Assembly (NCBI GenBank): GCA_031547465.1
Contig: JAVBRX010000110.1
Coordinates: forward strand, 1 to 16,767
Source: Hohaiivirga sp031547465
GTDB lineage: Bacteria; Pseudomonadota; Alphaproteobacteria; Rhizobiales; Beijerinckiaceae
Reading direction: 5' to 3'
Length of the DNA stretch: 16,767 nucleotides
The position numbers and the translations under genes are program-made. The notes below the pieces were generated by a model, which was given only the letters and a program-made list of their open reading frames with translations, did no database searches and was not told the DNA's origin. This document shows, one piece after another, positions 1-7,418 of the stretch (its first letter is position 1; each line of letters begins with the position of its first letter).

Positions 1-299
1 AAGAGCACCAAACATCATTTACCTGCAAGTCGGACGGGACAGACGAAGTCCCTTCCCATTAAGGGCTTCTGTGAAAATGGCAACCGATGGAAACCCACAA
101 GTAATCACTCGGCTGCGCTTCTAAAAGGTGGAACGAACCTAAAAACGACGACTCCGTCTTCACAATTCCGCCAAGCTGTCCAGTCATGGGCCTGTGACAG
201 AAAACGAAAACGTACGCGGCAGTGCTTGCAAAACAAGACAAAGTCCGTCATCGCTCTGCTCGATTTACCCCTCTTTACCCCAACGTTACGGGATATGCC
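1..299. other. Intergenic region upstream of the parvulin gene
   Basis: I see no convincing gene in this stretch. A 60-codon minus-strand reading frame (59-241) has no recognisable features. An in-frame GTG at 222 could extend the parvulin gene, but that would put 26 extra residues in front of a normal signal peptide, so I treat it as non-coding. Two short competing hairpins are possible: 36-40 with 48-52, and 50-54 with 61-65, each five base pairs. In related rhizobia secA is often divergent from this parvulin gene, so the stretch may hold a divergent promoter, but I cannot point to clear -35 and -10 boxes. Confidence 0.5.
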
Positions 300-1199
300 A
301 TGGCATCGCACCTCAAACAGCCGCTCATCGCGGGCCTTCTCGCCCTCGGCCTGATCATCCCTGCCGTTTGCGCAACAGCACAAACGCCGCCGCCGGCCCA
401 GACCGTCAATCCAGCAACGATTGTCGCCAAAGGCACCGGATTCACAATCACAGAAGCCGACATCGCCGCCGCCTCTGAAGACCCGAATCTCGACGCGCTC
501 AAGACCTCCGGGCCGAATGCCCGGGATACGCTCATCGATTATCTGGTCGACCTCAAAGTATTGGCTCTGGCAGGAGAAAAGGCCAAGCTGGACCACGCCG
601 CCGACTTCGCCAGCAAGATGGCCTATGCCAAGAGCAAGCTCCTCGCCAGCGAGTATCTCGAAACCGAAATCAAGAAGGTTATCACGCCGGAGGCAGTGAA
701 GGCGCTTTATGCCGACTACATAAAGAAGCTGGAGCCGGAGCAGGAAATCCGCGCCCAGCATATCCTGGTCAAGTCCGAGGAAGAAGCGGCGAAGCTTATA
801 GCCCGGATCAAGGCCGGAGAGGATTTCGGCAAGGTTCTGGAGGATGCCTCCAAGGATGCCGACGTGAAGGCGAAGAGCGGCGATCTCGGCTTCTTCACCA
901 AGGACATGATGGTTCCGGAATTCGGCGATGCCGCCTTCAAGCTGGAAGTCGGGCAGGTGTCCACCCCGGTGAAGACCCCGTTCGGCTGGCATGTCATCAA
1001 GGTCGAGGAAAAGCGCGTTCACCCCGCTCCCACTCTCGAGGAAATAAAGAGCGATTTGGAATCTGTCCTAGTCCAGCAGAAGCAGCGGGAAATCTTCAAG
1101 ACGCTGCGCGAAGAGGCCAAGGTGGAACGCCTCGACAAACCGGTTGATGCCCCCGCTCCGGGCGCACCGGCTGATGCCGTGCCCGTCGAAAAGAAGTAA
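300..1199 (+). CDS. Exported parvulin-type peptidyl-prolyl isomerase (SurA/PrsA-like foldase)
   Basis: This 299-residue protein should catalyse cis-trans isomerisation of prolyl bonds in proteins folding in the periplasm. Residues 1-27 form a typical signal peptide: K6, then a hydrophobic stretch rich in Leu, Ile and Ala, ending in Ala-Thr-Ala with likely cleavage before Q28. C24 is not in a good lipobox because Val precedes it. The parvulin domain spans about residues 148-243. It opens with the RAQHILV strand, carries the SGDLGFF turn and closes with the FGWHVIKV strand. A helical segment precedes it, as in PrsA-like foldases, and the C-terminal tail is rich in Pro and Ala. I chose the ATG at 300 because the signal peptide starts there; a GTG at 222 is in frame but would bury the signal. 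argJ follows on the same strand after 112 bases. Confidence 0.9.
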   Translation: MASHLKQPLIAGLLALGLIIPAVCATAQTPPPAQTVNPATIVAKGTGFTITEADIAAASEDPNLDALKTSGPNARDTLIDYLVDLKVLALAGEKAKLDHAADFASKMAYAKSKLLASEYLETEIKKVITPEAVKALYADYIKKLEPEQEIRAQHILVKSEEEAAKLIARIKAGEDFGKVLEDASKDADVKAKSGDLGFFTKDMMVPEFGDAAFKLEVGQVSTPVKTPFGWHVIKVEEKRVHPAPTLEEIKSDLESVLVQQKQREIFKTLREEAKVERLDKPVDAPAPGAPADAVPVEKK

Positions 1200-1311
1200 A
1201 ACACAGTTTCAAGGCCGATGCATCCCGGTGCCGGCCTTGGATATCTTCTTCCCTGTCATGCGCTGCCACCTCACACCGGCAGCCTTGATTACTTCCCGCC
1301 CGGATCGTGCC

Positions 1312-2553
1312 ATGGCCAAGACCATCTCTCCCCTTGCCCCCAAATCCGTTCCCGCCCTGCCGTCGATCGACGGTGTCCGGCTCGCCACCGCCCAGGCGGC
1401 AATCCGTTACAAAAACCGGACTGACGTGCTTTACGTGGCCCTCGACAAGGGAACGACCGTGGCGGGGGTTTTCACTCGCTCGAAATGTCCATCAGCACCA
1501 GTCGACTGGTGCCGGGCCAATCTGGCTCAGGGCAGGGCGCGGGCCATCGTCGTCAATTCCGGCAACGCCAATGCATTCACCGGCAAAATCGGCGATGCCA
1601 CCGTCCACCGCACCGCAGAAATTGCCGCGAAAGCGGCGGGCTGCAAGCCATCCGAAGTATTCATCGCCTCGACTGGCGTCATCGGCGAACCGCTGGACGC
1701 GGAAAAATTCTCTGGCGTGCTGGAGACCTGCGAACAGGCGGCCCGTCCTGATGCATGGTTAGATGCCGCCACCGCCATCATGACTACCGACACCTTCGCC
1801 AAAGTGGCGACGCGCAGCGTCGAGGTCGGCGGCGTCCCGGTGACGATCAACGGTTTCGCCAAGGGTGCGGGGATGATCGCCCCCGATATGGCGACCATGC
1901 TCGCCTTCGTGTTCACCGACGCACCGATTGCTGCCCCGGCCCTGCAATCGCTGATCTCCAACGGCGCGAATAAGAGCTTCAATTGCGTCACCGTCGACAG
2001 CGACACATCCACCTCCGATACGTTGTTGATGTTTGCCACCGGCGCAGCGGCAAAATGCGGCGCGCCCGTTCTCTCGGAAGCAAGCGACAGCCGTCTGCGC
2101 GCCTTCCGCAAGGCGCTCGACGCCGTGCTGATCGACCTCGCCAAGCAGGTGGCGCGGGACGGTGAAGGCGCACGCAAGTTCGTCACTGTCACGGTGAACG
2201 GCGCAACCTCGAAACGTTCGGCGCATCGCATCGCCATGGCGATCGCCAATTCGCCACTGGTCAAGACAGCAATTGCCGGGGAAGACGCCAATTGGGGCCG
2301 CGTCGTCATGGCGGTCGGCAAGGCGGGGGAACCCGCCGACCGCGACCGCCTCGCCATCTGGTTCGGCGGCATCCGCGTCGCCGTCGGCGGGCGGCGTGAC
2401 CCGGCCTACGACGAGGCAGCGACCTCAGCCTATATGCGCGAACAGGACATCGAGGTGACAGTCGATCTCGGGCTGGGCAAGGGCAAGGCGAGCGTCTGGA
2501 CCTGCGATCTCACCAAGGAATACATCGCCATCAACGGCGATTATCGCTCGTGA
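1312..2553 (+). CDS. argJ: Bifunctional ornithine acetyltransferase / N-acetylglutamate synthase
   Basis: ArgJ moves the acetyl group from N-acetylornithine to glutamate and so recycles acetyl in cytoplasmic arginine biosynthesis. The bifunctional form also makes N-acetylglutamate from acetyl-CoA. The 413-residue length fits the family. The signature KGAGMIAPDMATML is present at residues 184-197. Family knowledge places self-cleavage between A194 and T195, with T195 becoming the nucleophile at the start of the beta chain. The segments CPSAPVDWCRANL, VVNSGNANAFTG and EDANWGRV are also characteristic. The ATG at 1312 begins MAKTISPLAPKS, matching the usual rhizobial N-terminus; the open frame runs back to 1144 but that part has no family character. 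The stop overlaps the start of the Nudix gene (GTGA), which suggests translational coupling. Confidence 0.97.
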   Translation: MAKTISPLAPKSVPALPSIDGVRLATAQAAIRYKNRTDVLYVALDKGTTVAGVFTRSKCPSAPVDWCRANLAQGRARAIVVNSGNANAFTGKIGDATVHRTAEIAAKAAGCKPSEVFIASTGVIGEPLDAEKFSGVLETCEQAARPDAWLDAATAIMTTDTFAKVATRSVEVGGVPVTINGFAKGAGMIAPDMATMLAFVFTDAPIAAPALQSLISNGANKSFNCVTVDSDTSTSDTLLMFATGAAAKCGAPVLSEASDSRLRAFRKALDAVLIDLAKQVARDGEGARKFVTVTVNGATSKRSAHRIAMAIANSPLVKTAIAGEDANWGRVVMAVGKAGEPADRDRLAIWFGGIRVAVGGRRDPAYDEAATSAYMREQDIEVTVDLGLGKGKASVWTCDLTKEYIAINGDYRS

Positions 2554-2999
2554 ACGGCACAGAGATGAACGGCACAGAGAGCGGACCACCCGTCAAACTC
2601 GTCTTCGTCGCTGCCGTAGCGCTGATCGATCCGGACGACCGGGTGCTGATCGCCCAGCGCCCCGAGGGCAAGCAGCTTGCCGGATTATGGGAATTTCCCG
2701 GCGGCAAGATTGAAGCGGGGGAGCGGCCCGAACAGGCGTTGATCCGCGAACTCGAGGAAGAGCTTGGCATCGCGGTCAAGGAGACCTGCCTCTCGCCCCT
2801 CACCTTCGCCAGCCATGCCTATGACGATTTCCACCTGTTCATGCCGCTTTACATCTGCCACCGCTGGAGCGGGTTCGTCACGCCGCGCGAACATCAGGCG
2901 CTGAAATGGGTCCGACCTGCGCGCCTGCGCGATTATCCGATGCCGCCTGCCGATATCCCGCTCATCACTCACCTGATCGAGTTGCTGCCGGGACAGTGA
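2550..2999 (+). CDS. mutT: MutT-type Nudix hydrolase (8-oxo-dGTP diphosphatase family)
   Basis: This 149-residue Nudix hydrolase most likely clears oxidised nucleotides such as 8-oxo-dGTP. The full Nudix box GX5EX7REUXEEXGU is at residues 52-74, with G52, E58, R66, E67, E70, E71 and G73 all present. The preceding AQRPEGKQLAGLWEFPGGK segment is typical of MutT rather than of other Nudix subfamilies. The GTG at 2550 overlaps the argJ stop; an ATG five codons later at 2565 is an equally good start. Both lie in a perfect 15-bp tandem duplication, so the protein begins MNGTEMNGTE, and the repeat probably lies outside the folded domain. Transcription with argJ is likely. In several rhizobia I recall an acetyltransferase gene between argJ and mutT; here there is none. 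Confidence 0.93.
   Translation: MNGTEMNGTESGPPVKLVFVAAVALIDPDDRVLIAQRPEGKQLAGLWEFPGGKIEAGERPEQALIRELEEELGIAVKETCLSPLTFASHAYDDFHLFMPLYICHRWSGFVTPREHQALKWVRPARLRDYPMPPADIPLITHLIELLPGQ
2551..2580 (+). repeat. Perfect 15-bp tandem duplication at the argJ/mutT junction
   Basis: The unit TGAACGGCACAGAGA occurs twice head to tail, at 2551-2565 and 2566-2580. The first copy contains the argJ stop. The junction between the copies creates an ATG at 2565, in frame with the mutT GTG start. The unit length is a multiple of three, so gain or loss of a copy keeps both reading frames intact. Confidence 0.95.
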
Positions 3000-3008
3000 C
3001 AGGTGGTT

Positions 3009-3368
3009 TCACCCGTCCAGTTCCTCCACTGCATCGACCTTTTCCGGGAAGAATGCCACGCGCTTTGAAATCGTCGCTGCTGGTTGCCTCGCTTCCGGGT
3101 AGATCCAACACGCATCGGTGCGCCGTATTCCGCCGGCGGTGACATCGTAATGGTAGGCCTGCCCCTTGTGCGGGCATTCGGTTTTGCGCCCGGAATAACT
3201 CAGCAGGTCCATCGCCACGTCGCCGGGCGGAATGTAATGGATCGGCGGCAGAGCCCCCTCCAACACCGTCAAGGCATTCGTCGTCTCCGCCACGATTACG
3301 CCGCCGAGCACGATACGGACACGATGCGGATTTTTCACGATCCGGATCGAATGCTCCTGCTTCGTCAT
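3009..3368 (-). CDS. DUF427 domain protein
   Basis: This 119-residue protein matches the DUF427 family: single-domain cytoplasmic proteins of unproven function. Recognisable parts are the N-terminal RIVLGGVIVAETTNAL strand pair, the central Y-I-P-P-G-D-V segment, the ECPHKGQAYHYDV motif and the terminal W-I-Y-P-E and VAFFPEKVDAVE motifs. The ATG at 3368 is preceded by a strong ribosome binding site (AGGGAGG, six bases upstream); the open frame extends 20 codons further upstream with no family character. It ends nine bases from the convergent mutT stop. I see no catalytic motif that would fix an activity. Confidence 0.88.
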   Translation of the reverse strand: MTKQEHSIRIVKNPHRVRIVLGGVIVAETTNALTVLEGALPPIHYIPPGDVAMDLLSYSGRKTECPHKGQAYHYDVTAGGIRRTDACWIYPEARQPAATISKRVAFFPEKVDAVEELDG

Positions 3369-3522
3369 CGCCGCCTCCCTTCCGCAACGCACGAGCCTCC
3401 GGTCTCGGCGTTTCTCCCTCCATCGCAATGCAGCACTTCGCTACGCTGCGCAGCACCAGAATAAGCCTTTCAGCCGATTTTGCAGCAGAAATCTTTATTT
3501 GCGGGAGAAGGAGTATCCAAGG
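3369..3522. other. Intergenic stretch upstream of the DUF427 gene
   Basis: These 154 bases separate the DUF427 start from the end of the broken small-protein gene, both on the minus strand. They contain the DUF427 ribosome binding site at the left edge. I see no gene, clear terminator or repeat. The right half becomes AT-richer than the flanking housekeeping genes. Confidence 0.5.
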
Positions 3523-4029
3523 TCAGTCACAATCCCCGACACATGTCATTTTTACGATCTGTGTCGCAGTTCGGAGTTGCCCATTGACGAGGGTGATCGA
3601 AGTGGCTGTGGCTTCATAGCCAATCTCTGTAAAAACAGCCTCAAAATGACGTTTGAACTCGGTATCCATATTCATGCAATTGAGGTCCGAAATGATCTTA
3701 TCATCGGAAACCGTCACTTTGACTACCTTGCACATTGCCTTGGCGTCTGGCGATGGCATACCGCTGCGGATCATGGCATAAGCCTTCTGGGCTGCATTTT
3801 CATCGACACAAATCGTCTTCGATTTCGAGCGGGACATAGCTTTGTCTTGAGGCGAGGAAGGCTGATCAAGCGCCGATTGTTCGGGAGCAACTGTAAGCGT
3901 TTCAGTCGCTTCATATTTTCCGGCCCTGAACCCCAGTTCCGCCCGCGCCTATCCTAAGAGCAGGAGAAGTAAAGCCACAGCCAAGAATCCTGCAGTTTCC
4001 AACCGACGTTTCCAATCTTCAATCACCAC
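3523..4029 (-). pseudogene. Small exported cysteine-containing protein, interrupted by an in-frame TAG in its signal peptide
   Basis: I do not recognise the family. Reading leftward from a GTG at 4029, the frame gives a charged start (EDWKRRLE) and a hydrophobic core rich in Leu, Ala and Val up to codon 26. Codon 27 is TAG (3949-3951). The same frame then continues open with Ala-Arg-Ala-Glu and runs to the TGA at 3523-3525. With a sense codon in place of the TAG this would be a textbook signal peptide with an A-R-A cleavage site and a mature domain of about 138 residues. The mature part has five Cys, as in disulfide-bonded periplasmic proteins. Without the first part, the next ATG (3837) gives a 104-residue protein with no ribosome binding site and no signal. 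The GTG start also lacks a well-spaced binding site (AAAGGA is 16 bases away). It lies 38 bases downstream of the NDUFAF5-like gene on the same strand, in locally AT-richer DNA. Confidence 0.6.
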
Positions 4030-4067
4030 ATTTTTCTTTATCTATTCCTTTGCTGAACGATATCGCC

Positions 4068-4970
4068 TCAATCGCGCAACGATTTCGGCTTGTCCCGCTT
4101 CGCCGCCTCAATCGCTTCACCGAGCGACACACGAGCGCTGCCAGGGCGGAGCGGTTTTGGCTGGTCCGGGTGCGGTGCCCAGCCGAACAGCCAGTGAAGC
4201 TCGAAGGTGGCGCACACCTTGCCATCGGCATCGGAAAATCTCTGGCGGTAGATCTCCGCCATGCGGAGCAGCGTGTCGCGACGCAGCATCGCCCGGTTGC
4301 GGGCGATGAGCGCATTGGTTGCCCCCATGGCGCGCAAATCGTGCAGCAGAGCGAAAACGTCCGGATAGCGCACCGTTAGCTGATCGACATCGGTCACCGG
4401 CAGAGCGAACCCGGCACGCTGCATCAGGCTGCCAAGGCTTTTGACATCGGCAAATGGCGCGACGCGCGGACTTGCCCCGCCCACCGTCTGCGCTTCCGCC
4501 TCCAGAAACGCTTGCCGCAACTCACTGAGGGTTTCGCCGCCGAGCAGGCAGCCGACGAACAGCCCATCCGGTTTGAGGATGCGGCGGATCTGGATCAGCG
4601 CTCCCGGCAGATCGTTCACCGCCTGCAACGATAAAAGCGACACTGCCAGATCGAACGAGTTATCAGTGAACGGCAGCGCCTCCTCGTCGCCCTCAATCGA
4701 ACCCGGTTCGTCCTCGGCAAGTGGCGACAGACGAACGACCTCGTGCACCCGTCCATTGGTCAGAAGCTGGCGGCGCACCCCCGGAACCGGTGTGCCGATA
4801 TCGACGGCGCGAGCAAATTCCCGCAGCACCGGGGCCAACCGGTCGCCGAGATCGTCAAGGGCGCGCTCGATCAGGAAACCGGCAAACCCAAGCCGTTGCG
4901 CCCGCAATAAACGGCGGCGCAACAGGGGGCGGTCGAAGACGAGCGGGGTCGAGGCGGAAGGGCGTGACAT
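4068..4970 (-). CDS. NDUFAF5-like methyltransferase-fold protein
   Basis: This 300-residue protein has a class I SAM-dependent methyltransferase fold and belongs with the bacterial relatives of human NDUFAF5, often annotated BioC-like. NDUFAF5 hydroxylates an arginine of the complex I subunit NDUFS7 (bacterial NuoB), so a role in NADH dehydrogenase maturation is a reasonable inference. Family signatures are the N-terminal L-V-F-D-R-P-L-L (10-17), GGETLSELR (144-152), GASPRVAPFADVK (165-177), a RAGFALPV segment and a DLRAMGATNAL segment. The SAM-binding motif I (residues 55-64, A-V-D-I-G-T-P-V-P-G) departs from the usual D-x-G-x-G-x-G. I chose the ATG at 4970 because the family begins close to L-V-F-D-R; an ATG at 4985 and a GTG at 5015 are also in frame and no start has a strong binding site. 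It is divergent from comF, sharing a gap of about 124 bases. Confidence 0.82.
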   Translation of the reverse strand: MSRPSASTPLVFDRPLLRRRLLRAQRLGFAGFLIERALDDLGDRLAPVLREFARAVDIGTPVPGVRRQLLTNGRVHEVVRLSPLAEDEPGSIEGDEEALPFTDNSFDLAVSLLSLQAVNDLPGALIQIRRILKPDGLFVGCLLGGETLSELRQAFLEAEAQTVGGASPRVAPFADVKSLGSLMQRAGFALPVTDVDQLTVRYPDVFALLHDLRAMGATNALIARNRAMLRRDTLLRMAEIYRQRFSDADGKVCATFELHWLFGWAPHPDQPKPLRPGSARVSLGEAIEAAKRDKPKSLRD

Positions 4971-5094
4971 AGGCGGCTTATACATCGAAACATCTGCCTG
5001 CGTGAGCAGAATCACTCAACCGGATGCCCCTGGCAGCGGGTGCTGAAAATGTGTCTGGATCTGCTATAGAAGACGAAAAATCAGGATCCCGCCC

Positions 5095-5919
5095 GTGACA
5101 GAGGATTATACCCCATCATCAGTGCCATCCCGATTCGCCGGACAGATGCTGCTGGCGTATGCGCGGCAGCTGGCGGCACAGGCGCTGGAATTCGTCTATC
5201 CACCGGCCTGCATCGCCTGCGGCGCGGCGACAGTGGAGCAGCACCGGCTTTGCGGCGTATGCTGGGCATCGTTGCGCCTCATCGAGCGGCCCTATTGTGA
5301 ACGCCTTGGCCACCCGCTTGCTGCCGACGGCGGGTTGAGCCTCGTGTCTCCGGCGGCGCTCGCCGACCCTCCGGATTTCGCCCGGGCGAGGGCTGCCGTG
5401 GTTTACGAGGGAGCCGCCCGCCATCTGGTCCATGCGCTCAAATATTCCGACCGCCTCGACCTCACCCCCGGTCTTGCCGCCCTGATGCACCGCGCCGGGC
5501 GGGAATTGCTGGCGGAAGCCGATCTTCTGGTTCCGGTGCCGCTGCATCGCTTCCGCCTATGGCAGCGGCGTTATAACCAAGCGGCGATCCTGGCGGCGGC
5601 CCTGGCAAAAACAAGCGATATCCCTTATGATCCGCTGTTGCTTCGACGTATCAAGCCGACAGCAAGCCAGACGGCGCTGACAAAGGCGCAGCGGCGCGAA
5701 AACCTGCAAGGCGCATTCGCCGTTTCCGCTGCCGGACGAATGGCGCTTGCCGGAAAGCGTGTCCTGCTCATCGATGACGTGGTCACGAGCGGCGCAACTG
5801 CCAATGCCGCCGCCCGTGTGCTGCTGCGTGCCGGGGCTGAATCCGTCGATGTCCTGTCGTTCGCCACCGTCGTGCCGGGTGAATGGTCTGGTGCTAGCAA
5901 ACGCCTTGATCCTGCTTGA
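5095..5919 (+). CDS. comF: ComF family phosphoribosyltransferase-like protein
   Basis: This 274-residue protein is the ComF/GntX type: an N-terminal zinc-binding module joined to a phosphoribosyltransferase domain. Cys39, Cys42, Cys53 and Cys56 form two CxxC pairs that should bind zinc. The PRPP loop V-L-L-I-D-D-V-V-T-S-G-A-T is at residues 223-235. The upstream VPVPLHRFRLWQRRYNQA segment and the basic RRENLQGAF segment are also typical. ComF supports DNA uptake in naturally competent bacteria; in other bacteria its role is unclear, so competence should not be assumed here. The GTG at 5095 gives the expected N-terminal length. grxC follows on the same strand after 58 bases. Confidence 0.92.
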   Translation: MTEDYTPSSVPSRFAGQMLLAYARQLAAQALEFVYPPACIACGAATVEQHRLCGVCWASLRLIERPYCERLGHPLAADGGLSLVSPAALADPPDFARARAAVVYEGAARHLVHALKYSDRLDLTPGLAALMHRAGRELLAEADLLVPVPLHRFRLWQRRYNQAAILAAALAKTSDIPYDPLLLRRIKPTASQTALTKAQRRENLQGAFAVSAAGRMALAGKRVLLIDDVVTSGATANAAARVLLRAGAESVDVLSFATVVPGEWSGASKRLDPA

Positions 5920-5977
5920 AAAGGCTGCGATTAATCCCGATCTGTCCTGATGAAGCGGATCCAGCGAGGCGGACACG

Positions 5978-6232
5978 ATGACCCCCATAACGATCTATAC
6001 GAAGAGTTGGTGCGGCTATTGCCGCAGGGCAAAAGAGCTGCTGCAACGGAAAGGTGCAGCGTTCGACGAAATTGACGTCGAAACCACCTCCGGAGCTTTT
6101 CAGGCCATGGTCGATCGTTCCGGTCGCCGCACCGTGCCGCAGATTTTCATCGGTGAGCGACATGTCGGCGGTTGCGACGACCTCCATGCCCTCGACGCGG
6201 CTGGCAAGCTCGATCCTCTGCTCGCCGGATAA
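5978..6232 (+). CDS. grxC: Glutaredoxin 3
   Basis: This 84-residue dithiol glutaredoxin reduces disulfides and glutathionylated proteins in the cytoplasm using glutathione. The active site C-G-Y-C is at residues 12-15, slightly different from the commoner C-P-Y-C. The cis-proline loop T-V-P-Q-I-F-I and the glutathione-contacting G-G-C-D-D-L motif are intact. Length and motif order fit GrxC of alphaproteobacteria. A GAGG element eight bases upstream supports the ATG. In many Rhizobiales a nitrilase-family gene lies between grxC and the DUF1178 gene; here they are only 53 bases apart with nothing between them. Confidence 0.95.
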   Translation: MTPITIYTKSWCGYCRRAKELLQRKGAAFDEIDVETTSGAFQAMVDRSGRRTVPQIFIGERHVGGCDDLHALDAAGKLDPLLAG

Positions 6233-6285
6233 ATGCCGCGCTGAAGATGTGCAATCCGCAAGATAAGGTGTAAAATAGCACCGTC

Positions 6286-6723
6286 ATGATCCGTTACGCG
6301 CTCATCTGCGACCTGTCGCACGAATTCGAAAGCTGGTTTCCGTCAGTGGAGACCTGTGACGAGCAGATTGCCAGCGGTCTCCTGACATGCCCGATTTGCA
6401 ATTCGGGCAGGATCGTCAAACAGATCATGGCCCCGTCCGTCGCCCGCTCGGGCGAAGAATCCGACGGTTCCGCAGACAGCACAGCGTTCAGCAATGACAA
6501 GGCGCTCTCATTCCGCTCCGCACTCCGGGAGTTCCGCAACCATATCGTTGCCAATTCCGAGGATGTCGGCGAACGTTTTCCTGAAATGGCGAGGAAAATT
6601 CATTACGGCGAAACCAAGTTGCGGGCGATCCATGGAGAATCGAGCCTTGAGGAAGCCAGGGCGCTGATCGAGGAAGGCATCGACGTCCACCCGCTGCCGT
6701 TCCTCCCGGAAGACCGCAACTGA
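6286..6723 (+). CDS. DUF1178 family protein
   Basis: This 145-residue protein belongs to DUF1178, a conserved alphaproteobacterial family of unknown function. The start MIRYALICDLSHEFESWF and the following CPIC (residues 35-38) are characteristic. C8, H12, C35 and C38 could form a small zinc ribbon. The middle (about 50-70) is low-complexity Ser, Glu and Gly, and the C-terminal half carries the usual helix RKIHYGET followed by EEARALIEEGIDVHPLPFLPEDRN. The ATG has only a weak and distant binding site (AAGGTG). It sits in the usual place after grxC and is likely co-transcribed with comF and grxC. Confidence 0.9.
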   Translation: MIRYALICDLSHEFESWFPSVETCDEQIASGLLTCPICNSGRIVKQIMAPSVARSGEESDGSADSTAFSNDKALSFRSALREFRNHIVANSEDVGERFPEMARKIHYGETKLRAIHGESSLEEARALIEEGIDVHPLPFLPEDRN

Positions 6724-6870
6724 CCGGCAGGTTCATCACACAAAACGCATCGTGAAGATCTTCTTTTCAGCCTCCGTTTCCAATATGGTTCAGGCCATCT
6801 TGCGCCGCCACGCTTGGTCACGCCGGACGAGGCAAAGGCATTAGCAAGACTGTATTCAAAGGCACTGATA
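6724..6870. other. Gap before the CcmG-like gene
   Basis: These 147 bases separate the DUF1178 stop from the chosen start of the thioredoxin-fold gene. An in-frame TTG at 6814 would add 19 residues ahead of the twin-arginine signal, which I consider unlikely. The AAAGG element that decides the ATG at 6871 sits at about 6858-6862. I see no terminator with a T-run. Confidence 0.45.
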
Positions 6871-7398
6871 ATGAAACCACCACTGACCCGGCGTAATGCC
6901 ATGACTTTGCTTGCTGCCTTCCCAGGCATCGTGCTGACAACGGGCATAGGTTTCGCGCAATCGCCGCTCGATCTGCCACCGTTCCGGTTAAAGCCGTTCT
7001 CGCTCCCCCCGGTGCCGGAGTTTGACGGTATTCCTGGCGTCAATCTCGACACCTTCAAGGGGCATGTCAGCGTTCTTTACATTTGCACGCCGGGAAGCCT
7101 AATGGACAACGATGATCGCAAGCACCTTGTCGCCTTGCGTGCGCAGGGCCTGCGCATAGTCGGTGTCCTTGCATCCGATAGCGGCATACAGAAAATCGTA
7201 AAACAGTTCATCCAGAACGAAAATCCGTTCCAGTATTTCAGCGTCGATGCAAAAGACGATGGCCTATGCGCCATGCTCAGGATAGAACAGACACCGGAAA
7301 TCTATGTCATCGGCAGGGATGCCGATGTTCTGTGGCAAACGTACGATACTCTGGAAAAGCAGCAGGTCGACGATATCGTCAAGGCCGCGCAAGCCTGA
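6871..7398 (+). CDS. Exported CcmG/DsbE-like thioredoxin-fold protein lacking the CxxC site
   Basis: This 175-residue protein has a thioredoxin-like fold most similar to CcmG/DsbE, the disulfide reductase of cytochrome c maturation. Residues 5-29 look like a twin-arginine signal: L-T-R-R-N-A-M followed by a hydrophobic core, with likely cleavage after A29. The mature start F-S-L-P-P-V-P (43-49) and G-H-V-S-V-L (64-69) follow the CcmG pattern. Aligned without gaps to the usual W-C-V-P-C segment, the two active-site cysteines fall on S76 and D79, so both appear lost. C72 lies four residues earlier, at the position of an aromatic residue. The ENPF segment and the cis-proline T-P-E-I-Y-V-I-G (P142) are kept. 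Classical thiol exchange is therefore unlikely. AAAGG eight bases upstream supports the ATG at 6871. Its stop is 20 bases from the end of the convergent helical-repeat gene. Confidence 0.75.
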   Translation: MKPPLTRRNAMTLLAAFPGIVLTTGIGFAQSPLDLPPFRLKPFSLPPVPEFDGIPGVNLDTFKGHVSVLYICTPGSLMDNDDRKHLVALRAQGLRIVGVLASDSGIQKIVKQFIQNENPFQYFSVDAKDDGLCAMLRIEQTPEIYVIGRDADVLWQTYDTLEKQQVDDIVKAAQA

Positions 7399-7418
7399 CC
7401 GCCCTTTTTCGGCATCTG

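Noticed and set aside
59..241. 60-codon minus-strand frame at the left edge
   Set aside because: It has no convincing binding site, signal or family feature.
105..1022. 305-codon minus-strand frame opposite the parvulin gene
   Set aside because: It is antisense to a gene with a clear signal peptide and parvulin motifs, and its own translation shows no family features. Long antisense frames are expected in GC-rich DNA.
1527..2372. 281-codon minus-strand frame opposite argJ
   Set aside because: It mirrors argJ codons and has no recognisable domain; argJ is certain.
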